A DNA stretch of 5,889 bases from Alphaproteobacteria bacterium (GCA_005888525.1 VBAB01000112.1:1-5889); one strand, 5' to 3'. Positions 1 through 5,889 are shown, counted from the stretch's first letter. The notes: generated from the sequence alone by a model not told the origin. Program-made: numbers and translations.

Positions 1-1152
1 GCCGCAGGGCGCATCCTGGCAACGGCGGCGGTCGCGCCGCGGCCGGTGCCGGCGCACACCAATGCGGCGGTCGACGGCTACTCGTTTGCCGCCGCCGACT
101 ACGACGTTGCAGCCGGCGCCCACCTTGCCGTGGAGGGACGCGCGGCCGCGGGGCATCCGCTCGGCGCCAAGCCGGGGCCAAGGACGGCAGTGCGCATCTT
201 CACGGGTGCCGTCCTGCCGGCGGGGCACGACACGGTGGTCATGCAGGAGGACGTGCGCACCAGCGATGGCAGCGGCAAACCCATGGTCGCCATTCCCGCA
301 GGCCTGAAGCGCGGCGCCAACGTCCGCAAGGCCGGCGAGGACGTGAAGGAGGGCGAGAGCGTGCTGGCCGCCGGTGCGGTGCTGCGACCGCAGGACCTGT
401 CCGCGCTGGCGTCGCTGGGCTTCGGCGAGGTCGACTGCTTCCAGCGCCTGAAGGTCGCCATCGTCTCGACCGGCGACGAGGTGGTGCGGGCCGGGGCGGC
501 GCTGCAGCCGGGGCAGGTGCACGACGCCAACGCGCCGATGCTCGCACCCCTGATCGCCGGCGCGGGCGCGGCCGCCACCGACCTCGGCGTGTTCCCCGAC
601 AACCTGCAAGTCGTGAAGGCAAAGCTCGGCGAGGCCGCGCGCCGCTTCGACGTGATCATCACGTCGGGCGGGGCCAGCCGCAGCGAGGAGGACCACGTGG
701 TGGCGGCGCTGGACGCGCTGGGCAAATGCCACCTGTGGCAGCTCGCCATCAAGCCCGGCCGGCCCATGTCGTTCGGGCAGATCGGCGATTGCGTGGTGCT
801 GGGGCTGCCGGGCAATCCCGTCGCGGTGTTCGTGTGCTTCCTGCTCTACGTGTGGCCGCTGCTGCGGCGCATGGGCGGAGCGGAGTGGCCCGAGCCCCGG
901 CGCTTTCAGCTGCCGGCGCTGTTCGCCTTCCCCGATCGCAAGGTCGGCCGGCGCGAGTTCTGGCGCGGCATGTTGCGCGAGACGCCCGCCGGCCTTGCCG
1001 TCGACAAGTTCGCCCGCGACGGTTCCGGCCTGATCTCAGGTCTGCGAGCCGCCGATGGGCTCATTGACATCCCCGAGGATGTGCCCGAGGTGAAGCCGGG
1101 GGACTTGGTGGCGTTCATACCGTTCACCGAGTTCGGGATCGTGGGGCGGTAG
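1..1152 (+). CDS. moeA: Molybdopterin molybdenumtransferase MoeA, 5'-truncated by the window edge
   Basis: MoeA inserts molybdenum into adenylated molybdopterin, the last step of basic molybdenum-cofactor synthesis in the cytoplasm. The frame is open from base 1, and conserved N-terminal sequence (GRILA, then P-VPAHTNAAVDGYSF) precedes the GTG at 46. That GTG is therefore internal and the real start lies upstream. Numbering from the first window codon, I see the DGY motif at 25-27, the MoCF/MogA-like domain with STGDE at 156-160, SGGASRSEEDH at 222-232, KPGRP at 251-255 and GLPGNP at 268-273. A C-terminal beta-barrel domain IV follows. The 383 codons present fit a family length near 400, so only a few tens of residues are missing. 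The SGG loop reads ASRSEED where E. coli has VSVGEAD, a difference I take to be lineage variation. The stop is TAG, followed by 64 bp to the next start with no clear terminator. Family assignment is firm. Confidence 0.95.
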   Translation, partial: AAGRILATAAVAPRPVPAHTNAAVDGYSFAAADYDVAAGAHLAVEGRAAAGHPLGAKPGPRTAVRIFTGAVLPAGHDTVVMQEDVRTSDGSGKPMVAIPAGLKRGANVRKAGEDVKEGESVLAAGAVLRPQDLSALASLGFGEVDCFQRLKVAIVSTGDEVVRAGAALQPGQVHDANAPMLAPLIAGAGAAATDLGVFPDNLQVVKAKLGEAARRFDVIITSGGASRSEEDHVVAALDALGKCHLWQLAIKPGRPMSFGQIGDCVVLGLPGNPVAVFVCFLLYVWPLLRRMGGAEWPEPRRFQLPALFAFPDRKVGRREFWRGMLRETPAGLAVDKFARDGSGLISGLRAADGLIDIPEDVPEVKPGDLVAFIPFTEFGIVGR

Positions 1153-1203
1153 AGGCTCGCGGACGGCCGCGCAGCGCGTGCAGGGGAATGCGCACGGAAA
1201 ATT

Positions 1204-1210
1204 GGGGAGG
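1204..1210 (+). promoter_or_regulatory. Shine-Dalgarno site that fixes the start of the small secreted protein
   Basis: A purine run GGGGAGG lies 6 nt before the ATG at 1217. It favours that start over the in-frame GTG at 1178, which would add 13 residues ahead of what is otherwise a well-formed signal peptide. Confidence 0.7.
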
Positions 1211-1216
1211 ACGACC

Positions 1217-1561
1217 ATGTCGCTCTTGAGGGTAATTGCGATGTGCCTGGTCACCGGTGCGTTGTCGGCAAGCGGTGCCGCGGCTCAGTATAAGGGGCCG
1301 TCACAGCCACCGGGCGGGTTGCCGGGCGCCTCGATGCCAATCCCGGCACCGATGCCGAGCATGCCCATGCCCTCCGCGCCAAGCATGCCGACTCCGCCCA
1401 TGGCACCGGATATGCGCCCTCCGGCCGCCGTGGTGCCTCCACCCCCGCCACCGGCGGAGCGCCCCCGTGACGCGGGTGGACCGCAGGAATGCGATTGCTA
1501 CAAAATGGTCGATGGGCGGCGCGTCTTCAGCGGCAAGAACGTCGCGTGCTGCCCCAGGTGA
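1217..1561 (+). CDS. Small secreted Pro/Met-rich protein with a Cys-rich C-terminus, function unknown
   Basis: This is a 114-residue protein whose family I do not recognise. Residues 1-24 form a typical Sec signal peptide: MSLLR, then a hydrophobic stretch, ending in GAAAQ with a likely cleavage after the AAA. Residues about 25-85 are low complexity, dominated by Pro, Met, Ala and Ser, with repeated MP, PMP and SMP units and a run of seven prolines. The final stretch is compact and polar, with CDC near residue 92 and CC three residues from the end (ACCPR). The four cysteines could form two disulfides in the periplasm or bind a metal, and the Met-rich segment would also suit a soft metal such as copper. 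Both functions are inference. The gene ends 25 bp before the CHASE2 gene on the same strand, so co-transcription is likely. The start was chosen for its Shine-Dalgarno site and signal peptide. Confidence 0.75.
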   Translation: MSLLRVIAMCLVTGALSASGAAAQYKGPSQPPGGLPGASMPIPAPMPSMPMPSAPSMPTPPMAPDMRPPAAVVPPPPPPAERPRDAGGPQECDCYKMVDGRRVFSGKNVACCPR

Positions 1562-1586
1562 CACGTAGCCCCGGGGGTGGCCGCTC

Positions 1587-2744
1587 GTGACCGTTGCCCC
1601 GTCACAGCGAGAGGTCGGCACGCGCGCCGTCTCCTGGCATCCCGCGGCCCTTTGCCTGGCCTCGCTGCTGGGCATCGTCGGACTTTTCTTCGTTCCAGCC
1701 GTGGCGCCCACGCTCTTGAAGCTCGAGCATTGGACGGCTGACTGGCGCACCGCGCTGCTTTCCGATCGCCAGGCGACCACCCATCCGGGCCTCGCCATCG
1801 TCGCCATCACCAGCGAGACGCTCGAGCCCTATCCCTTCATGCTGCCGATCGATCGGGGGCTGCAGGCCAAAGTCGTTGCTGCCGCGGTCGGCGCCGGTGC
1901 CCGCGCCGTCGCGCTCGACTTCTATTTCATCAAGGGGACGGTCAAGGATACCGATGCGGAGTTCCACCGTGTCCTGGCATCGCTGCAGGACAAGCTCATC
2001 CTCGGGGCGTACGAGAATGTGAAGCCCGAGCAACTCGCCTACCAATACGACTTTCTCGGGCGACTGCGCGCGCCGGTCGGCTACCTCAACCTCAATCGCG
2101 ACCGCGACGACGTCGTGCGGTCACGGGCTCCGCCGCCGGCGGACGCACGCTTTGCCGAGAGCTTCTCGGCGCGGCTGGCGAGTGCAGCCGGACGCAAGCA
2201 GCCCGACACGCCCGAGCGGATCGCCTGGCTGCTGCCGCCAGTGGACGGCAGCAGCACGTTCCTGCGCATCGAGGCGCACAAGCTGCTCGACACTTCGACG
2301 AACGAAGCAGCTCGCCTGAAGGACCGGGTGGTCATCATCGCCGGCGAGTTCCCGTACTTCGATCGCCACCGCACGCCGCTGTCGCTGTCGACCGGCACGG
2401 AGATGACGGGCGCGGAGATCCATGCGCAGATGGCAGCCGAGCTCATCGACGGCAACCGGTCCTATTCCGAGCTCACGCCTTTGCAGGCGCGGGCGTTCCT
2501 GGCCGGCCTGGCCGCACTCGCTGTCTTGCTGGGGTGGCGGTTCCAGGCGCGGCGCTTCGATGTGCTCGATTGGCGGGTCGCCAGCTTCGCGGTCGTTGCG
2601 GCGGATGCGCTGGTCTTCAAGTTCGCCCACCTCGTCCTTCCCTTCACGCTCGCCGCCTTCGCCTGGGTGCTCGGCATCACGCTGGGAACCCAGACCCGAG
2701 GTGCGGCGGCCTGGCTCGCCCACCGCTTCGGCCGGCGCGCGTGA
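1587..2744 (+). CDS. CHASE2-domain membrane protein without an output domain
   Basis: CHASE2 is an extracytoplasmic sensory domain usually joined through transmembrane helices to a cyclase, kinase or GGDEF module. In this 385-residue protein, residues about 20-44 form an N-terminal membrane helix. The CHASE2 region spans about 45-290: the LEHWTADWR segment, GLAIVAITSETL, GARAVALDFYF, then LKDRVVIIAGEF and TGAEIHAQMAAELIDG near the C-terminal end. Three hydrophobic segments follow at about 301-319, 329-347 and 349-367, the usual CHASE2 topology. The chain then stops after a short basic tail (AHRFGRRA). No catalytic domain follows, and I found no continuation in another frame that would indicate a frameshift. 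The start is a GTG 6 nt after a GGGGGTGG run at 1573-1580, and there is no Met before the CHASE2 core. The ligand is unknown. It may signal through a partner or act with the secreted protein encoded just upstream. Confidence 0.85.
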   Translation: MTVAPSQREVGTRAVSWHPAALCLASLLGIVGLFFVPAVAPTLLKLEHWTADWRTALLSDRQATTHPGLAIVAITSETLEPYPFMLPIDRGLQAKVVAAAVGAGARAVALDFYFIKGTVKDTDAEFHRVLASLQDKLILGAYENVKPEQLAYQYDFLGRLRAPVGYLNLNRDRDDVVRSRAPPPADARFAESFSARLASAAGRKQPDTPERIAWLLPPVDGSSTFLRIEAHKLLDTSTNEAARLKDRVVIIAGEFPYFDRHRTPLSLSTGTEMTGAEIHAQMAAELIDGNRSYSELTPLQARAFLAGLAALAVLLGWRFQARRFDVLDWRVASFAVVAADALVFKFAHLVLPFTLAAFAWVLGITLGTQTRGAAAWLAHRFGRRA

Positions 2745-2869
2745 CAGGGGGGACGTTGCGCGGCCCGCGCGCACGAGACCACCGAGATTCCCGCTACCGG
2801 CGCGAATTGCAGGACGCTATAGTCGATTGCTGGCAGGCCCATCCCCGCACCGGTCTGTCAGACGGGGGG

Positions 2870-3069
2870 ACCGGTCTCGCCCGCTGCGTGTGCCGGTCCC
2901 TTCCATTTGCGGGCGTAGCATTCACTTTGCGCAGGTATGGGCGACCACGCAACAGCGCAATCATCCCGGCAACACAACAGAGAATATTTTTCTGGCTGTG
3001 CTCTACAGCACAGCCAGATAGCCGCTTGTTCGATAATCGTTGGAGGCTGCAGCAGCGGGCGAGACCGGT
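2870..3069. repeat. 200-bp segment bounded by a perfect 18-bp inverted repeat; candidate structured RNA or small mobile element
   Basis: The left arm, ACCGGTCTCGCCCGCTGC at 2870-2887, is the exact reverse complement of 3052-3069. In a + strand RNA the pairing continues outward: GGGGG at 2865-2869 faces UUCUU at 3070-3074 (one G-C, four G-U), then after one mismatch 2860-2863 pairs with 3076-3079. Just inside the left arm, 2888-2896 pairs with 2966-2975 (9 bp, one bulged A at 2971), and 2927-2932 pairs with 2955-2960. The stem-loop at 2991-3018 forms a second branch. Wobble extension on one strand only leans towards a + strand RNA. No flanking target duplication is visible, which argues against a recent insertion. 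I recognise no known RNA family. Confidence 0.6.
2991..3018. repeat. Perfect 12-bp stem-loop with a 4-nt loop
   Basis: TCTGGCTGTGCT at 2991-3002 is exactly complementary to 3007-3018, with loop CTAC. On the + strand a T-run (2986-2991) precedes the hairpin and TAGCCGC follows it. On the - strand the hairpin is followed by AAAAATATTC. Neither orientation gives the U-tract of a standard intrinsic terminator. It lies inside the larger inverted repeat. Confidence 0.85.
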
Positions 3070-3118
3070 TTCTTGGTTTCTGCACTGCAGAGCGCGCTGC
3101 CAACGCAAGCGTGCGGGG

Positions 3119-3156
3119 CTTGGGGTGCGATGCGTGCGAACGCATGGCACCCCAAG
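3119..3156 (+). terminator. Strong 16-bp stem-loop, possible terminator between the convergent genes
   Basis: CTTGGGGTGC at 3119-3128 pairs with 3147-3156. After one G-G mismatch, ATGCGT at 3130-3135 pairs with 3140-3145. On the + strand this leaves the tetraloop GCGA, a GNRA sequence that stabilises RNA hairpins. Downstream on the + strand is GTGTTTCTGG, only a weak U-tract; on the - strand there is none. The stem-loop is certain and the terminator role is likely but unproven. It sits 40 bp after the Crp-family stop on the - strand and 375 bp after the CHASE2 stop on the + strand. Confidence 0.5.
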
Positions 3157-3196
3157 GTGTTTCTGGATGTCTGCACGCGACCGGCTCTATGCCCAA

Positions 3197-3916
3197 TCAG
3201 TCTTTGGACGAAGCGGCATCGGCTATGGCCGTCAAACACTCATCATCCGTGATGACGATCTGGGTGCCGTCGATCATGATCACGTTGGCTTCCTTCAGCT
3301 GGCCGAGCTGCCGGCTGACGTTCGCCCGGGAAAGACCCAGGTAGCTGCCCAGCTCCGCTTGCGAAAGGGCGAGCTGTAGGCAAATGCCTTCGGCACTTTT
3401 CTGTCCGTGCTGTCGTGCGAGCCTGAGGAGACCCCGAGCAACGCGTGCCCGCATCTCGAGAGTGCTGTCCTCGATCATGGCTGCGCCGGCGCGAACCTTT
3501 GCGCAAAGTGCGCTGATGACGTCGAGCATAGCGTCGGGATGGGCTTTCAACGTGGGAATGAGGTCTCGCGTGTAGATCAGAAAGACCTCCGAGTCCTCCA
3601 ATGCAACGGCGTTGGCTGCCCGCTCCTTGCCGTCCAAGGCCGCGATCTCTCCATAGATGTTTCCGGGGACGAGAAAGTGCAGCACGACTTCCTTGCCGCC
3701 AACATTGACATTCGTCAGCTTGATCCGACCCGCAACGACCACCATCAGGCTGTCGCCGGGCTCCCCTCGCCGGTAGATGATGTCTCTCTTGGCATGTCGT
3801 TTCAGCTGACCCCGGCCCATGAGCGACTCAAGGGCCGCATTGGGAAGCCGCCCCAAGAAAGTATTCCCTTTCAGGAAGCAACGAATACGCTCCGAATGTG
3901 TCGAGTGAGCGCCCAT
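3197..3916 (-). CDS. Crp/Fnr-family transcriptional regulator
   Basis: This 239-residue protein has the family's usual length and two-domain layout. The cyclic-nucleotide-binding-like beta-roll covers about 20-125 (RRGEPGDSLMVVVAGRIKL, then PGNIYGEIAALDGKERAANAVA). G89-E90 and R99-A100-A101 lie where E. coli CRP has its phosphate cassette with E72 and R82-S83. A long dimerisation helix spans about 127-150. The winged helix-turn-helix spans about 165-225, with recognition helix SRANVSRQ at 196-203. The N-terminal cysteine cluster of Fnr is absent, so an Fe-S oxygen sensor is unlikely. The C helix lacks the Thr-Ser pair of E. coli CRP, so cAMP binding is uncertain. The recognition helix keeps both arginines (R197, R202) but has Ala where CRP has E181, implying a different operator. 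It is 106 bp downstream of the hydroxylase gene on the same strand. The Shine-Dalgarno candidate (GCGGG on the - strand) is modest. Target genes are unknown. Confidence 0.93.
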   Translation of the reverse strand: MGAHSTHSERIRCFLKGNTFLGRLPNAALESLMGRGQLKRHAKRDIIYRRGEPGDSLMVVVAGRIKLTNVNVGGKEVVLHFLVPGNIYGEIAALDGKERAANAVALEDSEVFLIYTRDLIPTLKAHPDAMLDVISALCAKVRAGAAMIEDSTLEMRARVARGLLRLARQHGQKSAEGICLQLALSQAELGSYLGLSRANVSRQLGQLKEANVIMIDGTQIVITDDECLTAIADAASSKD

Positions 3917-3944
3917 AGCAAACCCGCAATAACTGCCCAGACAG

Positions 3945-3958
3945 CTATGCTAGATCAA
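3945..3958 (-). promoter_or_regulatory. Possible Fnr/Crp-type half-site upstream of the regulator gene
   Basis: On the - strand this reads TTGATCTAGCATAG. The first half matches the Fnr/FixK half-site TTGAT with the usual 4-bp spacer, but the second half (CATAG instead of ATCAA) does not. It lies 28 bp before the start codon, where autoregulation would be plausible. It is weak evidence, because a half-site can arise by chance. Confidence 0.2.
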
Positions 3959-4022
3959 GCAACGCAACCGCGCCATGGCCTGCCGGGCCCAGCGACGCCA
4001 TATTGCGTGAAACGCTGTGCGC

Positions 4023-5657
4023 TCAGCCGATTTGGGGCTCGAGAGCGCTCGCACCGATCGCTTTGCGCAAAATCGCAGGCGGATCGAGGGAAGCGTCACT
4101 GCCGGCCCAGGCGACGAATTGGTCGGGGCGGACGAGGACGTAGGCGGCGTCATAGCGCTCTCGGCCACCGCGGCGGCTGTCGGCGATGACGGTCAGCGGG
4201 ATACGCATCTGCTCGGCGGCCGTCTCGAACGCGCTGCAAACGGTGTCATCGCCACCGAGGCTGAGGAGCGTGAAACCGTCGCCCAGCTCCTCGAAGGCAT
4301 TGCGACCGGAGGAGAGCGGCTGGGGTGCCAGATGGTGTCCCGCCCTCGCCGCGAACGCGTGCGAGCCCAGTGCGCTGCAGCGGCTGCCGGGAAGGCCCGA
4401 CACGATCGAGGAGCCCTCGTAGTTCGGCTCGAAGGCGTTGACCTCGGAGCGCGCACCCGACTTGCGTGCGTTCCATTCGTGCTCGAAGGCGTCCTTGTCG
4501 CGCCGCGGGTCGAACGCTTGCAGGAACTTGCGATCGGCCTCGATGGCCTTCTCGATGAAGTCGCGCGCCGTCGACTGGAACACGGGGTGTCTCTCCTGGC
4601 TGTAGGACTCGAGGAGATTCTGCCCCGCCCAGCCCTGCAGGGCGGCGGCGAGCTTCCAGCCGAGGTTTCTTGCGTCTTCGAGGCCCGTGTTGACGCCGTA
4701 GCCGCCATAGGGCGGATGGCTGTGGGCCGCATCCCCGGCGATGAAGATGCGCCCCTTGCGGTAGGAATCGGCGATGGCGAACCGCAGCTCCCAGAAGCCG
4801 ATGTGCTCGAACTCGACGTCGAACTCCGCGCCGGCGGCTGAATGGAGATGCTGGCGGAAATCGAAATTGTCCTTGGTGGTCCCGGACGGAACCGGAGCGT
4901 GGAAGAACCACGTGCTGCCGAGGTCCACCCGGCCGAAGAACTTCCAGTAGCCCTCCAGATCGGGATGCAGAACGCTGTAGAAGGACTTGCCGGGGTATCG
5001 CTCCAGCAGCCGGTGCAGCCCATGCGAGCGGAAGACGAGGAGGACCATGAGCCTGTCGTGGTCCGAAAGGGTCTGGGTGATCCCGGCTTGCGCTCTTATC
5101 GTCGAGCGGCTGCCGTCGCAACCCACGACGTAGTCGGCCCGCAGCGTGCGGCGGCCATTGCCGTCGTGCTCTGCGATCAGGACGCTGGCGCCGCGATCGT
5201 CCTGGCTCACGCCCTCTGCGCTCCAGCCGTAGAGCATCTCCACGGTTGCAAGCTCGCCGGCTCGCCGGCGCAGCACGCTCTCCGTTGCATACTGCGGCAG
5301 CCGCTCGTTGTCGGTGAAATAGAAGGGCCGGACGAGCTCGCGCTGCATCCAGTCGTAGCTGTACTCGCCGAGCAGCGTCCCGTAGGCCGTCAGCCCGCCG
5401 ATCCCGTACTCGGGAGGGATCGTTCGCGCCGCGCGCACGTCTTTCTCCACGCCCCAGAAATGGAAGTGCTCCATCGTCCGCTGGGTGAGGTTCTGCCCCT
5501 TCGGGATCGGCTGCGGCTGGGCGTAGCGCTCGACCACGATGCAGCGCACGTTGCGCTGCCCGAGCTCGATGGCGAGCCCCATGCCGACGGGACCGCCCCC
5601 GACGATGATGACTTGCGCGTCCCTCGCATTCGAACCGTGCATATCGGGAGTATTCAT
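4023..5657 (-). CDS. FAD-dependent aromatic-ring hydroxylase (class A flavoprotein monooxygenase)
   Basis: Enzymes of this family use NAD(P)H and O2 to add a hydroxyl group to an aromatic ring, typically a phenol, in the cytoplasm. The 544-residue protein carries the FAD-binding Rossmann motif VGGGPVG at 19-25 with E43 at the ribose-binding position. The DG motif is VVGCDGSRS at 177-185. The GD motif is RIFIAGDAAHSHPP at 303-316, followed by GGYGVNTGLEDARNLGWKL at 318-336. The C-terminal part ends in a thioredoxin-like domain with AYVLVRPDQFVAWAG at about 505-519, as in phenol hydroxylase, TfdB and MhpA-type enzymes, whose length it shares. The substrate cannot be read from the sequence. I chose the ATG at 5657, about 20 residues before the Rossmann motif. 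The open frame extends 28 codons further upstream but overlaps the 3' end of the preceding gene. ATGs at 5672 and 5642 are alternatives, and none has a strong Shine-Dalgarno site. Confidence 0.92.
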   Translation of the reverse strand: MNTPDMHGSNARDAQVIIVGGGPVGMGLAIELGQRNVRCIVVERYAQPQPIPKGQNLTQRTMEHFHFWGVEKDVRAARTIPPEYGIGGLTAYGTLLGEYSYDWMQRELVRPFYFTDNERLPQYATESVLRRRAGELATVEMLYGWSAEGVSQDDRGASVLIAEHDGNGRRTLRADYVVGCDGSRSTIRAQAGITQTLSDHDRLMVLLVFRSHGLHRLLERYPGKSFYSVLHPDLEGYWKFFGRVDLGSTWFFHAPVPSGTTKDNFDFRQHLHSAAGAEFDVEFEHIGFWELRFAIADSYRKGRIFIAGDAAHSHPPYGGYGVNTGLEDARNLGWKLAAALQGWAGQNLLESYSQERHPVFQSTARDFIEKAIEADRKFLQAFDPRRDKDAFEHEWNARKSGARSEVNAFEPNYEGSSIVSGLPGSRCSALGSHAFAARAGHHLAPQPLSSGRNAFEELGDGFTLLSLGGDDTVCSAFETAAEQMRIPLTVIADSRRGGRERYDAAYVLVRPDQFVAWAGSDASLDPPAILRKAIGASALEPQIG

Positions 5658-5688
5658 CTCGAGCCGGCGCATACACGCGGATTGGCGA

Positions 5689-5889
5689 TCACTCCGGCGC
5701 GATCCCGGCCTCCTTGACGACCTTGCGCCACTTCGCAACATCCTTGGCGATCAGCTCGCCGAATTCGTCCGGCGTCCCGCCGACGCTGACAAACCCCTGG
5801 GTGGTGAGCTTCTCGACGATCTGAGGCGAGCGCAGAATCTCGTTGAAGACGGTGTTGTAGCGGGCGACGATCTCGCGCGGGGTCGCCGC
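5689..5889 (-). CDS. Bug/TctC-family tripartite tricarboxylate transporter substrate-binding protein, C-terminal fragment
   Basis: Only the last 66 residues are in the window; the gene continues beyond the right edge. Translation gives an N-terminal ATPREIVARYN segment, then ILRSPQIVEKL, TTQGFVSVGGTPDEFGELI and KDVAKWRKVVKEAGIAPE before TGA. This is the typical C-terminus of Bug (TctC) proteins: a helix after P-E-I-V, the G-x-x-x-x-GGTP-EF turn, and a final KW-K-V-K-AGI helix. These periplasmic proteins bind carboxylates or other small organic molecules and deliver them to TctAB-type permeases, although many are orphans. The gene ends 31 bp before the chosen hydroxylase start on the same strand, which suggests one transcript and a substrate related to the hydroxylase pathway. 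The ligand cannot be inferred from this fragment. Confidence 0.88.
   Translation of the reverse strand, partial: AATPREIVARYNTVFNEILRSPQIVEKLTTQGFVSVGGTPDEFGELIAKDVAKWRKVVKEAGIAPE

Larger units (their letters stand above)
2745..3196. other. Convergent intergenic region, 452 bp, non-coding, rich in inverted repeats
   Basis: This gap separates the 3' ends of the CHASE2 gene (+) and the Crp-family gene (-). Some frames stay open across it, as expected at high GC, but none shows a recognisable protein, a signal peptide or a credible isolated start and stop. The part around 2971-3040 is clearly AT-richer than its surroundings. The region contains an 18-bp inverted repeat and two strong stem-loops, listed separately. 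A TATAGT hexamer at 2818-2823 could be a -10 box reading rightward, but I see no matching -35 box at the right distance. An 8-base word, ACCGGTCT, occurs directly repeated at 2849 and 2870, 21 bp apart, and inverted at 3062-3069. Confidence 0.8.

Noticed and set aside
46..1152. GTG at 46 as the start of moeA
   Set aside because: Conserved family sequence lies in frame upstream of it to the window edge, so the gene is truncated by the window rather than starting here.
2818..2823. TATAGT as the -10 box of a promoter driving the inverted-repeat region
   Set aside because: No acceptable -35 hexamer lies 16-18 bp upstream (the sequence there reads TACCGG), so it is not listed as a promoter.
2860..3079. 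Retron, tmRNA, RNase P or 6S RNA identity for the structured segment
   Set aside because: No reverse transcriptase gene is present in the window, and I could not find the hallmark conserved segments of tmRNA or RNase P. The branched fold also does not look like the rod-like 6S RNA.
2937..3344. A 135-codon + strand open frame starting inside the convergent gap
   Set aside because: It runs antisense into the well-supported Crp-family gene, has no recognisable domain, and such open frames are expected at this GC content.
4246..5717. Several long open frames overlapping the hydroxylase gene on both strands
   Set aside because: They are compositionally biased (rich in Arg, Ala, Gly, Pro or Ser), lack family motifs, and overlap a gene with clear FAD-binding motifs.
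5658..5741. A longer hydroxylase starting at 5741
   Set aside because: It would overlap the end of the binding-protein gene and add an Arg/Ser-rich stretch unlike the family N-terminus. The ATG at 5657 leaves a normal lead into the Rossmann motif.

Overview
The window is a roughly 65-70% GC stretch of a Gram-negative, most likely proteobacterial, chromosome. A Bug/TctC-type solute-binding protein, a class A flavin hydroxylase, a Crp-family regulator and MoeA together fit the accessory metabolism of soil or plant-associated Alpha- or Betaproteobacteria. The sequence does not fix the genus. No mobile-element gene, tRNA, rRNA or CRISPR array is visible.

Layout. On the + strand from the left edge: the 3' part of a molybdopterin molybdenumtransferase gene (moeA, 1-1152), a small secreted Pro/Met-rich protein with a Cys-rich tail (1217-1561), and a membrane protein made of a CHASE2 sensory domain with no output domain (1587-2744). 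On the - strand from the right edge: the C-terminal end of a Bug/TctC-family periplasmic binding protein (5689-5889), an FAD-dependent aromatic-ring hydroxylase (4023-5657), and a Crp/Fnr-family regulator (3197-3916). The two gene sets converge on a 452-bp non-coding gap (2745-3196).

How the genes fit together. The binding protein and hydroxylase are 31 bp apart on one strand and probably form a catabolic unit: capture of an organic acid, then hydroxylation of an aromatic compound. The Crp-family gene lies 106 bp downstream and may be separately transcribed. The small secreted protein and the CHASE2 protein are 25 bp apart and may act together in the envelope. MoeA serves general molybdenum-cofactor synthesis.

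The most unusual part is the convergent gap. It holds a perfect 18-bp inverted repeat whose outer ends are exactly 200 bp apart. If transcribed as + strand RNA, this pairing extends to about 27 of 28 positions. Inside it are a 9-bp bulged helix and a perfect 12-bp stem-loop, and just outside it is a 16-bp stem-loop with a GNRA-type loop. This is the best candidate for something undescribed: a structured RNA or a small non-autonomous element.
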